Source: Streptosporangium subroseum (GTDB lineage Bacteria; Actinomycetota; Actinomycetes; Streptosporangiales; Streptosporangiaceae). From it: 64,000 bases of DNA. The position numbers and the translations under genes were made by a program. Under the pieces are notes generated by a model that was not told where the DNA came from, made no database searches, and saw nothing but the letters and a program-made list of their open reading frames with translations. The stretch spans positions 42,041 to 106,040 of the forward strand of contig NZ_FZOD01000028.1 in assembly GCF_900188345.1 (NCBI RefSeq). The letters are read 5' to 3'. Below, in pieces: positions 42,141-51,873 of this stretch. Every line of letters begins with the position of its first letter. Within the stretch, counting starts at the first letter, position 1.

Positions 42141-42670
42141 GCGCCCACCAGGCCGGCCTGGCCGTCACCGTTCCCGCCACCTCGGCCTCGGCCGCCGCGG
42201 CGTCCGTTGCCACGATGTCGGCCGCCGCCCCGGATACCTGCGTTCAGGGCTATGTCTGGCGCGGGGCCCGCCCCACCGACCACGTCTGCGTCACCCCCGC
42301 GGTACGGGACCAAACCGCGCGAGACAACCAGGTGAAGGCCTCCCGCTGGGTCTCCGGCGCGTTCGGCGCGCACACCTGCGCCCAGGGATACGTCTGGCGC
42401 GAGGCGTTCTCCGGCGACGACGTCTGCGTCACCTCCACCGTCCGCCAGCAGGTGCGTGCCGACAACGCCGCCGCGGCCGGCCGGGTGGCCAGAGGCGCCT
42501 CGAACGGCGCGGCCAGCGCGTCTACGGCCTCCAAGTCGTTCTCCTGGGGCAAGATGAACAGCGGCGACTGCTGGGTGGAAGGTGCGAAGTGGACCCTGTA
42601 CTCGGACGGCGTCGAAGCACTGTTGAGCCCGCGGCAGCACGAGAGACCCCGCCGACGACGGGACCACGGA
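42141..42670 (+). pseudogene. Secreted CVQGYVWR-repeat protein, truncated at both ends
   Basis: The frame starts in the middle of a signal peptide (GLAVTVPATSASAAASVA) and continues with two tandem repeats: DTCVQGYVWRGARPTDHVCV and HTCAQGYVWREAFSGDDVCV, each followed by TPAVRDQ/TSTVRQQ-like segments. A tail with SGDCWVEGAKWTLYSDG follows, then unrelated Arg-rich residues. Each repeat holds two cysteines, probably a disulfide, as in actinobacterial exported proteins of unknown role. The N-terminal start is lost at the fusion with the Gfo/Idh stump, and the C-terminus is also replaced. An internal ATG at 42215 could give a cytoplasmic product. Confidence 0.65.
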
Positions 42671-42690
42671 TGATTCGTGGTCCCGTCTTT
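42657..42690 (+). terminator. Intrinsic terminator
   Basis: A perfect 12-bp stem (GACGGGACCACG / CGTGGTCCCGTC) with a 7-nt loop is followed by TTTCT. It overlaps the end of the truncated secreted-protein frame and would end read-through from the transport/oxidation operon. It is one of the few hairpins in the window with a U-tract. Confidence 0.8.
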
Positions 42691-42990
42691 CTGCTGTCGG
42701 CGCTTCGAGGGCGACTCATGAGCCATGTCGGGGGTCTGGTTGGGGCGGACTGGGGCGACGCTGACCGCAGCCGCCATGGCGACGAACCACAGCGAGAGCA
42801 GCAGCCAGACCACGAGGCCAGCGCCGAGCGCTTTGACCGCGCGTCAGATGAGCCGGGCACGGCGCCCGGCGACGAGCTCGGCGCGATAGCGCGCCAGGGC
42901 GGAGGCGCCGGCGACATCGAGCGCCCCGGGGAGAGCGGATGGAGCTGGACAAGCCGTAGGGCTTACAACATGATCACGACAGGTTCGGGG

Positions 42991-43728
42991 TCACCAGGGG
43001 ATGACGCCGTCGTCCTCGAAGAACGAACCGGTCGGGCCGCCGTCGGGCAGCGTGGCGAGCCGGATCGCTGTGGCTGCGCCCTGCTCAGGAGTGCGGGGCC
43101 CGTGGAAGCCGGTGAAGTCGGTCGCGACCAGGCCCGGGCAGGCGGCGTTGATCAGGATGTTCGTACCGGCGAACTGCCGGGCGTACTGCACGGTGACGGC
43201 GTTGAGGAACGACTTCGACGGCGCGTAGGCCGCCATAATGGGGCCGATCTCGATGTCCGGGTCCGCCTGCCGGTTCAGGGAGGCGACGCCACTGGAGACG
43301 TTGACGATGCGTGGCGACGTCGAGCGCTGCAGCAGCAACAGCATCGCGTTGGTCACCCGGATGACACCGATGACGTTGGTCTCCACGACCGTGCGGACCA
43401 CGTCGAGGTCGAGAGTGGTCGGGTCCTGCACCCACCCCGGACCCATCTCTCCTGAGATGCCGGCGTTGTTGACCAGGACGTCCAGGTGCCCGGCCTGCCG
43501 TTCGATCAGTTCCGCGGCATCGGTGACGCTCTGGTCGCCGGTCACGTCCAGCAGCACCCCGAATGCGTCCACCCCGGCGGCGCGCAGCTTCTCAACGGCG
43601 GTCTCGAGCCGGGCCTCGTCGCGGGCTCCCACGCCCACGCGGTACCCGAGGGCGCCCAGCCCGGTCGCAATTTCGTACCCGATTCCCTTGTTCGCGCCGG
43701 TCACCAGCGCGATCTTCGTTTCGCTCAT
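42991..43728 (-). CDS. Short-chain dehydrogenase/reductase (carbonyl-reductase-like SDR)
   Basis: The 245-residue SDR has ALVTGANKGIGYEIATGLGA, LVNNAGISG near residue 92 and the Ser-Tyr-Lys set (VNVSSGVASL ... YAPSKSFLNAVT). The GANKGIG loop and C-terminal layout fit plant/bacterial carbonyl reductases of the CBR1-like group using NADP(H). It is divergent from a LysR gene, with a dyad in the 87-bp gap, and is probably its target. Substrate unknown. Confidence 0.88.
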   Translation of the reverse strand: MSETKIALVTGANKGIGYEIATGLGALGYRVGVGARDEARLETAVEKLRAAGVDAFGVLLDVTGDQSVTDAAELIERQAGHLDVLVNNAGISGEMGPGWVQDPTTLDLDVVRTVVETNVIGVIRVTNAMLLLLQRSTSPRIVNVSSGVASLNRQADPDIEIGPIMAAYAPSKSFLNAVTVQYARQFAGTNILINAACPGLVATDFTGFHGPRTPEQGAATAIRLATLPDGGPTGSFFEDDGVIPW

Positions 43729-43784
43729 GCCGTTGATGTTCGCTCACGGACGAGCGGTGCATCCAACACCGATACGGTGCACTG

Positions 43785-43803
43785 TCATACCCGGTAGGTA
43801 TCA
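43785..43803. promoter_or_regulatory. LysR-type binding site
   Basis: The dyad TCATACC-CGGTA-GGTATCA (43785-43803, one mismatch) with the perfect core ATACC-N5-GGTAT contains the T-N11-A pattern of LysR recognition sites. It lies just upstream of the LysR gene and between it and the divergent SDR gene. Confidence 0.6.
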
Positions 43804-43815
43804 CTGAGATATGTT

Positions 43816-44685
43816 GTGGCCGTGGACACCTTGGAGACCCGCGAGTTGAGGTACTTCATAGCCGTCGCCGAGGAACTGCACTTCGGCCGCGCCGCCGAGC
43901 GCCTCGGCATGGCCCAACCACCGCTGTCCCGGGCGATCCAGCAGCTTGAGCGGCGCCTCGGTGTCTCCCTGCTGGAACGTAACCGCCGCGGTGTCTCCCT
44001 GACCGGCGCCGGGGAGGTGCTGCTGCACGAGGGCCGCGCAGCCCTCGACGCGACCACCGCTGCCGCTCGCCGCACCCGTCGCGCCGGTGGCGCTGATGGT
44101 CCGGGTGGCCCCCGCAATCGCCTGGTGCTGGCGGTGAAGGCCGCCGGGTCTCACGAACTGCTGCACAAGCTCCTCGACGCCTACGCGGCCGAGCCCGACG
44201 CCGCCGAGATCGAGGTGCTGCCGTGCGGCATTGGTGAGCAGGAAGGGCTGCTGCGCGATGGCCGCGCTGATGTGGCGCTCATGCAGGCGCCGTACAACTC
44301 CCTCGCCGGGTTCGACAGCGAGGAACTGCTGACCGAGGGGCAGATCGCTATCCTGCCCGCCAGGCACCCCCTCGCCGCGCGCAAGACTTTGTCCCTGGCC
44401 GACGTCAGCGACGTCCCCGATCTTCCGCTCGCCCGCTGGCCCCGCCACGGCACGTACCCACCCGGCCCGGGCCCCGAGATCCACGACCAGACGCAGCTGG
44501 CCCAGCTGATCGCCCTCGGACGCACCGTGGCCGTCATCCCCGACTCCGCCCGAGCCTGGCTATGGGCCGAGCACACCGCCGTCCCCTTGACCGACGCGCC
44601 CCCCATCGTTACCCACATCGCCTGGCCCACGCACAGCCACTCCCTCGCCCTCGCCGGGCTGATCCGCACGGCCGCACAGCTATGA
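43816..44685 (+). CDS. LysR family transcriptional regulator
   Basis: The 289-residue protein has the LysR N-terminus (LETRELRYFIAVAEELHFGR, AAERLGMAQPPLSRAIQQLE) and a substrate-binding domain of the periplasmic-protein fold. The HFGRAAERLGMAQPPLSRAI helix-turn-helix is a very common actinobacterial subtype. GTG 43816 has GAGAT at fair spacing; a GTG at 43822 (MDTLETRELRYF) is nearly as likely. It is divergent from the SDR at 42991-43728 and probably controls it. Confidence 0.88.
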   Translation: MAVDTLETRELRYFIAVAEELHFGRAAERLGMAQPPLSRAIQQLERRLGVSLLERNRRGVSLTGAGEVLLHEGRAALDATTAAARRTRRAGGADGPGGPRNRLVLAVKAAGSHELLHKLLDAYAAEPDAAEIEVLPCGIGEQEGLLRDGRADVALMQAPYNSLAGFDSEELLTEGQIAILPARHPLAARKTLSLADVSDVPDLPLARWPRHGTYPPGPGPEIHDQTQLAQLIALGRTVAVIPDSARAWLWAEHTAVPLTDAPPIVTHIAWPTHSHSLALAGLIRTAAQL

Positions 44686-45075
44686 CCCATTCTTGCCCTG
44701 CATGCTGGAATGCGCCTCTGGTCCTTCTCAGTCGCTAAGACGGCTCACGATCTCCGGAAACCCCCGTCGGCGAACACCTGCGTAGCCAAGAACGACCTCC
44801 AGTGAGCCCACAGATTCCCAGCCCAGAAGCCTACTCAGCCATATCCACCCGATTTTCGGCGAGTACTACGGAGACCCCCTGAAGTCCCATGTAGCGAGCG
44901 CGTCCAGTTCGATGTGCGGGATAACTGGCTATCACGTACATGACGCCGCGTCAGGCCGTGTGACCTGCACGTCAGCTACTGATCCCCGTGTACGGATCGA
45001 GCACATTATTCGGTACATCCCCCAGGATGCGGGCGAACGATCTGCCGATCGGGCTTCTCACCTGCCACGAAGCGG
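44686..45075. other. Gap with possible transposon end
   Basis: No gene is supported in these 390 bp. Near 44880-44896, CTGAAGTCCCATGTAGCGAGCG resembles the inner end of the Tn3-like repeats seen at 48061 and 48741 (AAGTCCC then TTAGC). The adjacent TTCGGCGAGTACTACGGAGACCCC (about 44854) is echoed at about 48213 (TTCGGCGGATGTTACGGCGACCCC), so related element edges may occur at both places. Confidence 0.35.
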
Positions 45076-45396
45076 ATACTCGGCGGCCTCGGATACGTTC
45101 GGGAGCAGTGGGCCTACCTCGATTACCCCACCGCCCTGACCAATGGCTACCCCATCGCCACCGGAATGATCGAGGGCGCCTGCCGCTACCTAGTCAAAGA
45201 CAGGATGAACTTCACCGGCGCCCGCTGGGGCCTGGAGGGTACGCCTACGCGCCCTGCACGCCAACGGCGACTTCGACCCCTGCTGGGACTTCCACCTTCA
45301 CCAAGAACGAGAGCCCAACCACGCCTCACGCCATCTCGACGGCTTGATACCCATCCAACGCGCCGTCAAAGAGGCGCACCCACAAGATTCTGCATG
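45076..45396 (+). pseudogene. ISKra4-family transposase C-terminal fragment, frameshifted
   Basis: The frame reads YLDYPTALTNGYPIATGMIE, GACRYLVKDRMNFTGARWGL, then shifts near 45241 to LRALHANGDFDPCWDFHLHQ and SRHLDGLIPIQRAVKEAHP. This is the end of the ISKra4 DDE domain with its conserved GYPIATG and KDRM...TGARWGLEGA features. The N-terminal two-thirds are missing. It ends just before the convergent LysR gene. Confidence 0.75.
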
Positions 45397-45416
45397 TTCG
45401 AAGCACACTCGATCGG

Positions 45417-46268
45417 TCATGTGCGGTAAAGCTCGGTAAGAAGCTCGAGCACGGTGCGGGTGGCCGGGTGGGGGTCGTCGCGCCACCAGACCAGTCGTAC
45501 GGCGACCGGTTCGGCGTCGCGCACCGGCAGGTAGACGATGCCGGGCCTTGGATATTGGTCAACGACGGACTGCGCGGTAACCCCCACGCAGCGACCGGTG
45601 GCGATGACCGTGAGCCAGTCGTCGATCTCGCGGCTCTCCTGTGTCGCGGGGCGCGCGTCCGCGGGCCACAAATCCGCATTGGTCGACCCGGTGCGCTGAT
45701 CAACGAGCAGGACGCGGCTGCTGAGATCGGCCAGATGCACCGAGCGGCGCCGCGCCAGGGGGTCGGAGGCGGCCATCGCGCACCAGCGTGCTTCCAGACC
45801 CACGATGGCGCCCTCGAAGCGGCGGTCCTCCAGCGGCCTACGCATGACCGCAAGGTCCGCGGTGCCCTCGGCCAGGCCGGCGCTCGGGGAGTTGATGCGA
45901 AGCAGGTGCAGTTGCGTTTCCGGGTGCGATTCCCGCCACCGGTGTTGAAAGGCGAGTGTGAGTCGGCCGAGTGCCGACCAGGCGTGGCCGATACGCAGTT
46001 CGACGTGGCCCGATGTCGCTTCCTGTACCAGGTTGTCGACCTCGGCCAGCACGCGCCGGGCGTGCGCCACGACGCGTAGTCCGATCGCAGTCGGCGAGGT
46101 TTCGCGGGACGTACGTCGCAGCAGCCGTACGCCGAGGCGCTTCTCGAGCGCCGAAAGTGTGCGGGAGACCGCAGCCTGTGAGACACCCAGAGCGATCGCG
46201 GCGTCGGTGAACGTGCCCTCGTCCACGATCGCGACGAGGCAGCGCAAGTGACGCAGCTCGACATCCAT
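45417..46268 (-). CDS. LysR family transcriptional regulator
   Basis: From ATG 46268 the protein has 283 residues: an N-terminal helix-turn-helix (MDVELRHLRCLVAIVDEGTF, TDAAIALGVSQAAVSRTLSA) and the LysR effector domain. A longer frame upstream has no ribosome site and runs through a truncated transporter. It is divergent from an EamA fragment, its likely former target, so its regulon may now be broken. ATCGTATAG lies just upstream of the start. Confidence 0.87.
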   Translation of the reverse strand: MDVELRHLRCLVAIVDEGTFTDAAIALGVSQAAVSRTLSALEKRLGVRLLRRTSRETSPTAIGLRVVAHARRVLAEVDNLVQEATSGHVELRIGHAWSALGRLTLAFQHRWRESHPETQLHLLRINSPSAGLAEGTADLAVMRRPLEDRRFEGAIVGLEARWCAMAASDPLARRRSVHLADLSSRVLLVDQRTGSTNADLWPADARPATQESREIDDWLTVIATGRCVGVTAQSVVDQYPRPGIVYLPVRDAEPVAVRLVWWRDDPHPATRTVLELLTELYRT

Positions 46269-46400
46269 AACCGAATCGTATAGTGGGCGGTCTCCATGCA
46301 TTTTGCGCATGGTCCGGCGTGGCACAGGATCGATGCATGCAAGCAGCCCCCCACTCGCCCAGCAGACCGGGCAGTCCTGCCCACGAAACGGGGCGCCGTG

Positions 46401-46646
46401 CCCATAGCCGGGGTCTGCACGATGCTCGCCAGCGGCCTTTCGACCCAGCTCGGCGCCGCGATCGGGTCGCTTGCCTTCACGCTGCGCCGCGTTCCCGCAG
46501 AGGCGTTCGGATTGTTCATGAGCGTCAACCCGGTGCTCGCCGCAGCCGTTGGTGCGCTCGTTCTGGGACAGAAGCTCGACGTGGCCGCCTGGTTGAGCAT
46601 CGCGGCTAACGCCATCAGCATCCTCGCACAGCCGAGGCACGCTTGA
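46401..46646 (+). pseudogene. EamA/RhtA-type transporter, C-terminal fragment
   Basis: The frame contains GLSTQLGAAIGSLAFTLRRV, PAEAFGLFMSVNPVLAAAVG and LVLGQKLDVAAWLSIAANAI, the last three helices of an EamA/DMT exporter. The first seven helices are missing; upstream sequence in this frame is unrelated. An open frame starts at 46296, so a short membrane peptide could be made. Loss of the 5' end removed its promoter next to the divergent LysR gene. Confidence 0.7.
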
Positions 46647-46721
46647 CGCCGCGACGGTGTTTAACGTACGCCGAAGCAGTGCCCGTATCAAGATCACTCC
46701 ATTGCCGCAAAGGAGCCTTCC

Positions 46722-47990
46722 ATGCCCGGTGTCACATTGACCGATCATCTCTTCTCCGTCCCCCTCGACCATGATCGGCCGGATGGCGAGCACATCGAGA
46801 TCTACGCTCGCGAGGTGGTGGCCACCGGACGCGAGCGCGAGCGGCTTCCCTGGCTGCTGTTTTTGCAAGGCGGCCCCGGCATGCTGCCGCCGCGTCCGGT
46901 CGGCCGGGACTCCTGGCTGGACCGCGCACTCGACGACTACCGCGTCCTACTGCTTGACCAGCGCGGCACGGGCCGCTCCAGTCCGATCACCCGTCAAACG
47001 CTTTCGGCTCGTGGCGAGCCCGCCGCGCAGGCCGACTACCTCACCCATTTCCGCGCCGACGCCATTGTCCGCGACGCCGAACTGATCAGGCGCGAACTGA
47101 CCGACGAACCGTGGTCGGTGCTCGGCCAGAGCTTCGGCGGCATGTGCACCGTCACATACCTCTCGTTCGCGCCCGAGGGCCTGCGCGAGGCAATAATCAC
47201 CGGCGGTCTTCCCGGTTTGCGCGTCACCGCCGACGAGGCCTACCGTGCCGCCTATCCGCGCGTGCACCGCAAGAACACCGCGTACTATCGCCGGTACCCG
47301 CAGGACGCCGCCTCGGTCCGCCGCATCGCCGCGCACCTGATCGAGCGTCCGGCACCGATGCCGGACGGATCCTTGCTCACCGTCGAGGCCTTCCAGTCGC
47401 TCGGGCTGATGCTCGGCATGAGCGACGGCGCGGACGTGCTGCACTACCTTCTCGAAGACACCTGGGCCGGAGCGGAGCTGTCCGACAGGTTCCTCGCCCG
47501 CGCCGCGGCTTTCCTCAGCTACGCCCAACTGCCGCTGAACCCGCTCATGCATGAACTCTCCTACGCCCAGCGCGGCACCGGCGCGACGAACTGGGCGGCT
47601 CAGCGGGTGCGCGGCGAGTTTCCCCAGTTTGACGCGCGCATGGCGTTGGCCGGGGGCGACCCGATATTGTTCACCGGCGAGATGACCTACCGGTTCCACT
47701 TCGACCAACCCTGGCTCGCGCCCCTGCGCGAGCCGGCCGAGGCGTTGTTCGCCCGCGGGGACTGGCCCGACCTCTACGATCCTCAGCGCTTGGCCGCGAA
47801 CGACGTCCCCGTGGCCGCCGCCGTCTACCTCGACGACATGTACGTCGATGCCACTCACTCGCTGCAGACCGCTGAGACCATCAGGGGCCTACGGCTGTGG
47901 GCGACCAACGAGTACGAGCACGACGGGCTTCGCGCCAGTAGCGGACGCGTCCTCGACCACCTGCTGCGAATGCTGCACGGCCAGATCTGA
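46722..47990 (+). CDS. Alpha/beta hydrolase, proline-iminopeptidase-like (peptidase S33)
   Basis: The 422-residue protein has the S33 hallmarks: LLFLQGGPGM (GGPG oxyanion loop, about 49-52), DQRGTGRSS (79-87), nucleophile Ser137 in VLGQSFGG, and late Asp and His (YLDDMYVD, NEYEHDGLRA). The length and cap domain fit actinobacterial proline iminopeptidases, which remove N-terminal Pro from peptides. No signal peptide is present, so it acts in the cytoplasm. AAAGGAG lies 8 nt before the ATG. It is likely monocistronic. Confidence 0.9.
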   Translation: MPGVTLTDHLFSVPLDHDRPDGEHIEIYAREVVATGRERERLPWLLFLQGGPGMLPPRPVGRDSWLDRALDDYRVLLLDQRGTGRSSPITRQTLSARGEPAAQADYLTHFRADAIVRDAELIRRELTDEPWSVLGQSFGGMCTVTYLSFAPEGLREAIITGGLPGLRVTADEAYRAAYPRVHRKNTAYYRRYPQDAASVRRIAAHLIERPAPMPDGSLLTVEAFQSLGLMLGMSDGADVLHYLLEDTWAGAELSDRFLARAAAFLSYAQLPLNPLMHELSYAQRGTGATNWAAQRVRGEFPQFDARMALAGGDPILFTGEMTYRFHFDQPWLAPLREPAEALFARGDWPDLYDPQRLAANDVPVAAAVYLDDMYVDATHSLQTAETIRGLRLWATNEYEHDGLRASSGRVLDHLLRMLHGQI

Positions 47991-48342
47991 AGCGGAGCGC
48001 CAACCGGCTGAGAACCGCCACGTACCTACCCGAATCGGCCCACGGGTAGAAATGGAACGAGAAGTCCCATTTAGCTGGCGAGGCGCTGGTGAACGGGATG
48101 GAGGCGAGCGCAGCGCGGTGCACGGCGGACACGGACGCGCCCGGTGCGGCGACCTTCCGTAACGGACTGTCCGTTCGGAAGCTCCCCGAGTGCAGGCATA
48201 TGTGTTGTTTTTCGGCGGATGTTACGGCGACCCCATCTTCGATCCGAAAGCTACTCGCGGGTTACTTGTCACCTGGATCGCCGCTCGTCAACGGCACCCC
48301 CTGTACGCCCGCCCGTCACCTCTCTATTTCGGGATCAGGAAG
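47991..48342. other. Gap with Tn3-like end
   Basis: No gene is supported. At 48038-48075 the sequence contains TGGAACGAGAAGTCCCATTT followed by AGC. This matches the inner two-thirds of a Tn3-family terminal repeat (TGGAACGAAAA.TC.CGTTA) but lacks the outer GGGG. A Tn3 transposase scrap begins at about 48343, so this is probably a decayed element end. Confidence 0.45.
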
Positions 48343-48530
48343 CGGCGAGAGGTTCGACCTGGTTGAACACCGTCTCGGACAAGGTGATGAGCTGGGGGTC
48401 TGCTGGTGCCCGGCACGTTGCGGGACTCGCTGTTCATCCTGGACGCCATCCACCGCCTGGACGCGGTCGAGCACCCCGAGGTGATCACCACCGATCAGGG
48501 CAGTTACTCCGACCTGGTGTCGTTGGCGGA
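48343..48530 (+). pseudogene. Tn3-family transposase fragment, frameshifted
   Basis: RGSTWLNTVSDKVM in one frame, then VPGTLRDSLFILDAIHRLDA and EHPEVITTDQGSYSDLVS in another, correspond to residues about 726-784 of the intact transposase (RGVTWLNMINDRG..., VTGTVRDSLHMIDV..., TDTGSYSDVV). The second catalytic Asp is present. A frameshift near 48400 separates the pieces. It differs enough from the intact copy 300 bp downstream to be a separate, older element. Confidence 0.7.
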
Positions 48531-48726
48531 CGCGGATTCGCGCCAGGTGGAATCCAATGCCGCCGCGCTCGGCATCCTGCTCCGCTCGTATCCGGACTTC
48601 GACGATCCCGTGCTGTCCGAGTGGTTCGCCCAACGGTCGTCGCAGGACCGTTACTAGCTGATCGCGCGCCCGGCGATGGACGGAAAGTTCGAGTTCGTGG
48701 TGGACCGGCTCACCGGGGCATGACGA
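48531..48726 (+). pseudogene. C-terminal scrap of an unknown protein
   Basis: After the Tn3 fragment the frame continues with ADSRQVESNAAALGILLRSY and PDFDDPVLSEWFAQRSSQDR to a TAG at 48655, then DGKFEFVVDRLTGA to a TGA. The composition is coding-like but I recognise no family. The final codons and TGA lie inside the terminal repeat starting at 48715, which suggests that the downstream Tn3 element inserted into this gene. Confidence 0.4.
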
Positions 48727-48752
48727 GCATCCGAACGAAAAGTCCCGTTAGC
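48715..48752 (+). repeat. Tn3-family 38-bp left terminal inverted repeat
   Basis: This 38-bp stretch runs GGGGCATGACG ... CCGAACGAAAAGTCCCGTTAGC. It matches the classical Tn3 end at the outer GGGG, the TGACG block, GAACGAAAA.TC and CGTTA. It lies 70 bp before the transposase start with the outer edge on the left. I could not find the partner repeat after the transposase, so the right end appears lost or diverged. Confidence 0.75.
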
Positions 48753-48822
48753 GGGTGGCTCCAGCTAACTATTTGATCTTCCGCTCGTCCTGCTTGCTGA
48801 GACTGTCCTACCTTCGGCGTCT

Positions 48823-51800
48823 ATGCCGGTTGAGTTCTTGAGTGATGGTGAGGCGGCCGCCTATGACCGCTTCTCGGGTGCTCCGTCGCAGGCGGAGCTG
48901 GAGCGGTTCTTCTACCTGGACGACGCGGATCGGGCGCTGATCGCCGAACGGCGTGGGACACACGCCCGCCTCGGCTTCGCCCTCCAATTAACGACAGCCC
49001 GCTACGTCGGGCGCTTTCTGACCGACCCGCTGGACGTGCCCGACGAGGTGCTGGTGTACCTCGGCGAGCAACTCGGGATCGAGGATGTCTCGCAGACCAA
49101 CCAATACACCGAGCGGCGCAGCACGCCGTTCGAGCACCAGGAGGCGATCCGCAAGGCATACGCGCTGAAGGAGTTCTCCCAGGCAGAGGCGGATTTCATC
49201 GTGTGGGCGAGCGCGAGGGCGTGGAACACCGGCGACGGCAAGAAGACGATCTTCTATGACGGGGTGATGTGGCTGCGCACCAACAAGGTACTGCTCCCGG
49301 GTGTGACCACGCTGGCACGGCTGGTCGCCCGGGTGCGGGATGAGGCCACCGACCGTCTCTATGGCGCGCTGCGCGGGGTGCTGTCGCCGCGGCAGCGGGT
49401 GATCCTGGAGATGCTGCTGGAGGTGCCCGAGGGCCGGCGCTCCTCGAACCTGGAGCGCTGGCGCAAGGGCCCGGCGGCGCCCTCGCGCAGGAATCTGGAG
49501 AAGGCGCTGGAGCTCGCTGCGGAAACCCTCGGTGTGGGGCTGGGGGTCATGCCGCTGCCGCCGGAGGTGCCGCACCGGCGGATGGTCGACCTGGCGCGGT
49601 ACGGCATGCAGGCCACGGCGACGACTTTGCGCCGCCATGGCCCCTCTCGCCAGCTCGCCACGTTGCTGGCCACGGTGATCTATCTGGAGGGCAAGGCGGT
49701 CGACGACTGTCTGGAGATGCTGGATTTGCTGGTCACCACCGAACTGGTCGGCAAGGCCGAGACCGCGACCGACAAGGAGCGGGTACGCCAGCATCCGAAG
49801 TTGGCCAAGCACTCGGCCACGCTGGCCGCAGCGGTGGAAACCCTGCTGGAGGTCACCGAGTACGGCGAGGAACTCAGGCTGGATCAGGTGTGGGAGGCGA
49901 TCGACGCGATCGTGCCCCGGCGGGAGTTGCGGGAGGCGGTCGCAGCGGTGACCGAGATGGTGCCGTCGCCCGACGTCGATGCCGACGGTGAGATGCGGGC
50001 GCTGCTGGCCTCGCGGATCGCCACCGTGTCGGGGTTCCTCAAGACGTTGACCACGGTGATCGAGTTCGGTGCCAACGCTGAGGGCGCGCGGGCGCTCGCG
50101 GCGATGAAGCAGTTGCCCCGGCTGCTGGACGGCCGCAAGAAGAAGGTGACCGAGGCCGACATCGACCCCGAGCTGGTGACTGGGTCCTGGAAGCGGCTGG
50201 TGTTCAAGAGCTTGCCGAATGGCAGCACCGTGGACAAGAACGCCTACACCATGTGCGTGCTCACCCAGTTTCATCGGCACCTCAAGCGCCGCGACGTCTA
50301 TGCCGAGGCCTCGGCGCGCTGGCGGGATCCACGCGGGCAGCTGCTGGACGGTGCGAAGTGGGAGGCGGCCAAGGGTCCGGCGCTGGTCGACCTCCAGCTT
50401 CCCGAGGATCCCGGGCGGTTACTTGCCGAGCACGCGCTGGTGCTGCATCTGGCGCTCAACGATGTCGCGGGCCGGGCCGGGCAGGATGGTGTGGATGTGA
50501 GCGTGGATGGGGAGGGACGGCTGCACGTGGCCAAGCTGGCCGCCCTTCCGGAGCCGCCGTCCCTGATCGACCTGCGCAAGCGAGTTCTCGCGATGTTGCC
50601 GCGGGTGGATCTGCCCGAGTTACTGCTGGAGGTGATGGGCCGGGTTCCGGAGTTCGAGGCCGCGTTCACCTCGGTAGCCGGCGGGGTGAGCAAGCTCGCC
50701 GACTTCCACGTCTCGGTCGCGGCCTGCCTGACGGCGCAGTCCCTGAATATTGGGTACGCGCCGGTGGTGAAGGCGGGCACGCCGGCGTTGGAGCGCGGCC
50801 GGTTGTCGCATGTGGTGCAGAACTGCTTGTCGGCGGAGACCTACACTCTGGGCAACGGTCCGCTCATTGATGAGCAGGGCAAGATCGGTTTCGCCCAGGC
50901 GCTCGGCGGTGGGCTGGTCGCGGCGATCGACGGGATGCGGTTCGTGGTGCCGGTGCCCTCGATCTACACCCGCCCGAACAAGAAGTTCTTCGGCCGTTCG
51001 CGCGGTGTCACGTGGCTCAACATGATCAACGACCGTGGAGTGGGGCTCGGGGCGAAGGTCGTCACCGGGACCGTGCGCGACTCGCTCCACATGATCGATG
51101 TGGCGTTCCGGCGGGACGGCGGACCACGCCCTGAGGTTCTGGTGACCGACACCGGATCTTACAGCGACGTCGTGTTCGGCCTGGTCCACCTGCTGGGTAT
51201 GCAGTACCGGCCCGCGCTGGCCGATATCCCCGACCAGAAGGGCTGGCGCATCCAGGACGCCGACTACGGCAGCCTGTCCCGCTTCGCGCGCGGGAAGATC
51301 GACCTGGAAAAGATCAAGCGGCATTGGAGCGACATCCTGCGCATCGTGGTGTCGATCTACACCGGTGAGATCCGCGCCTACGACGTGATGCGCATGATCC
51401 AGCGGGACGGCAACCCAACTCCGCTCGGGGAGGCGATCGCCCACTACGGGCGGATCTTCAAGACCCTCCATATCCTCACCTACGCCGTGGAGGAGCCCTA
51501 TCGGCGCGACATCAAGGGCGTGCGCAACCTGCAAGAATCCCGCCATGCACTGGCGGGGAAGATCTTCCACGGCAGAAAAGGCGAGATCTACCAGCGCTAC
51601 TACAAGGGCATGGAAGACCAGCTCGGCGCGCTCGGCCTGGTGCTCAACTGCGTCACGCTGTGGAACACCTTCTACATGGACCGGGCTCTCGATCAGCTCA
51701 AGGCCGAGGGCTATCCGCTGGCAGGGGAAGACGTCGCGCGGTTGTCACCCTTCGTCCGCCAGCACATCAACGTGATCGGCACCTACTCCTTCGCCCAGCC

Positions 51801-51873
51801 CGACCTTGGTCCTGCCGGAGTCCGGCAGCTTCGCAACCCCGACGAGCCGGATTGGGAAGAGGACATTCTCTAG
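48823..51873 (+). mobile_element. tnpA: Tn3-family transposase TnpA, full length
   Basis: The 1016-residue protein is standard Tn3-family length. The N-terminal DUF4158 domain (LSDGEAAAYDRFSGAPSQAE) is followed by a long helical region and the DDE domain. Asp703 (AIDGMRFVV), Asp776 (VTDTGSYSD) and Glu905 (NLQESRHALAG) have spacings of 73 and 129 residues, nearly those of Tn3 (D689, D765, E895). The C-terminus (RQHINVIGTYSFAQPDLGPA) is intact. There is no adjacent resolvase, no res site I can see, and no right terminal repeat before the TetR gene, so the protein may be active but the element looks one-ended. The 253 bp after it hold nothing else recognised. Confidence 0.92.
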
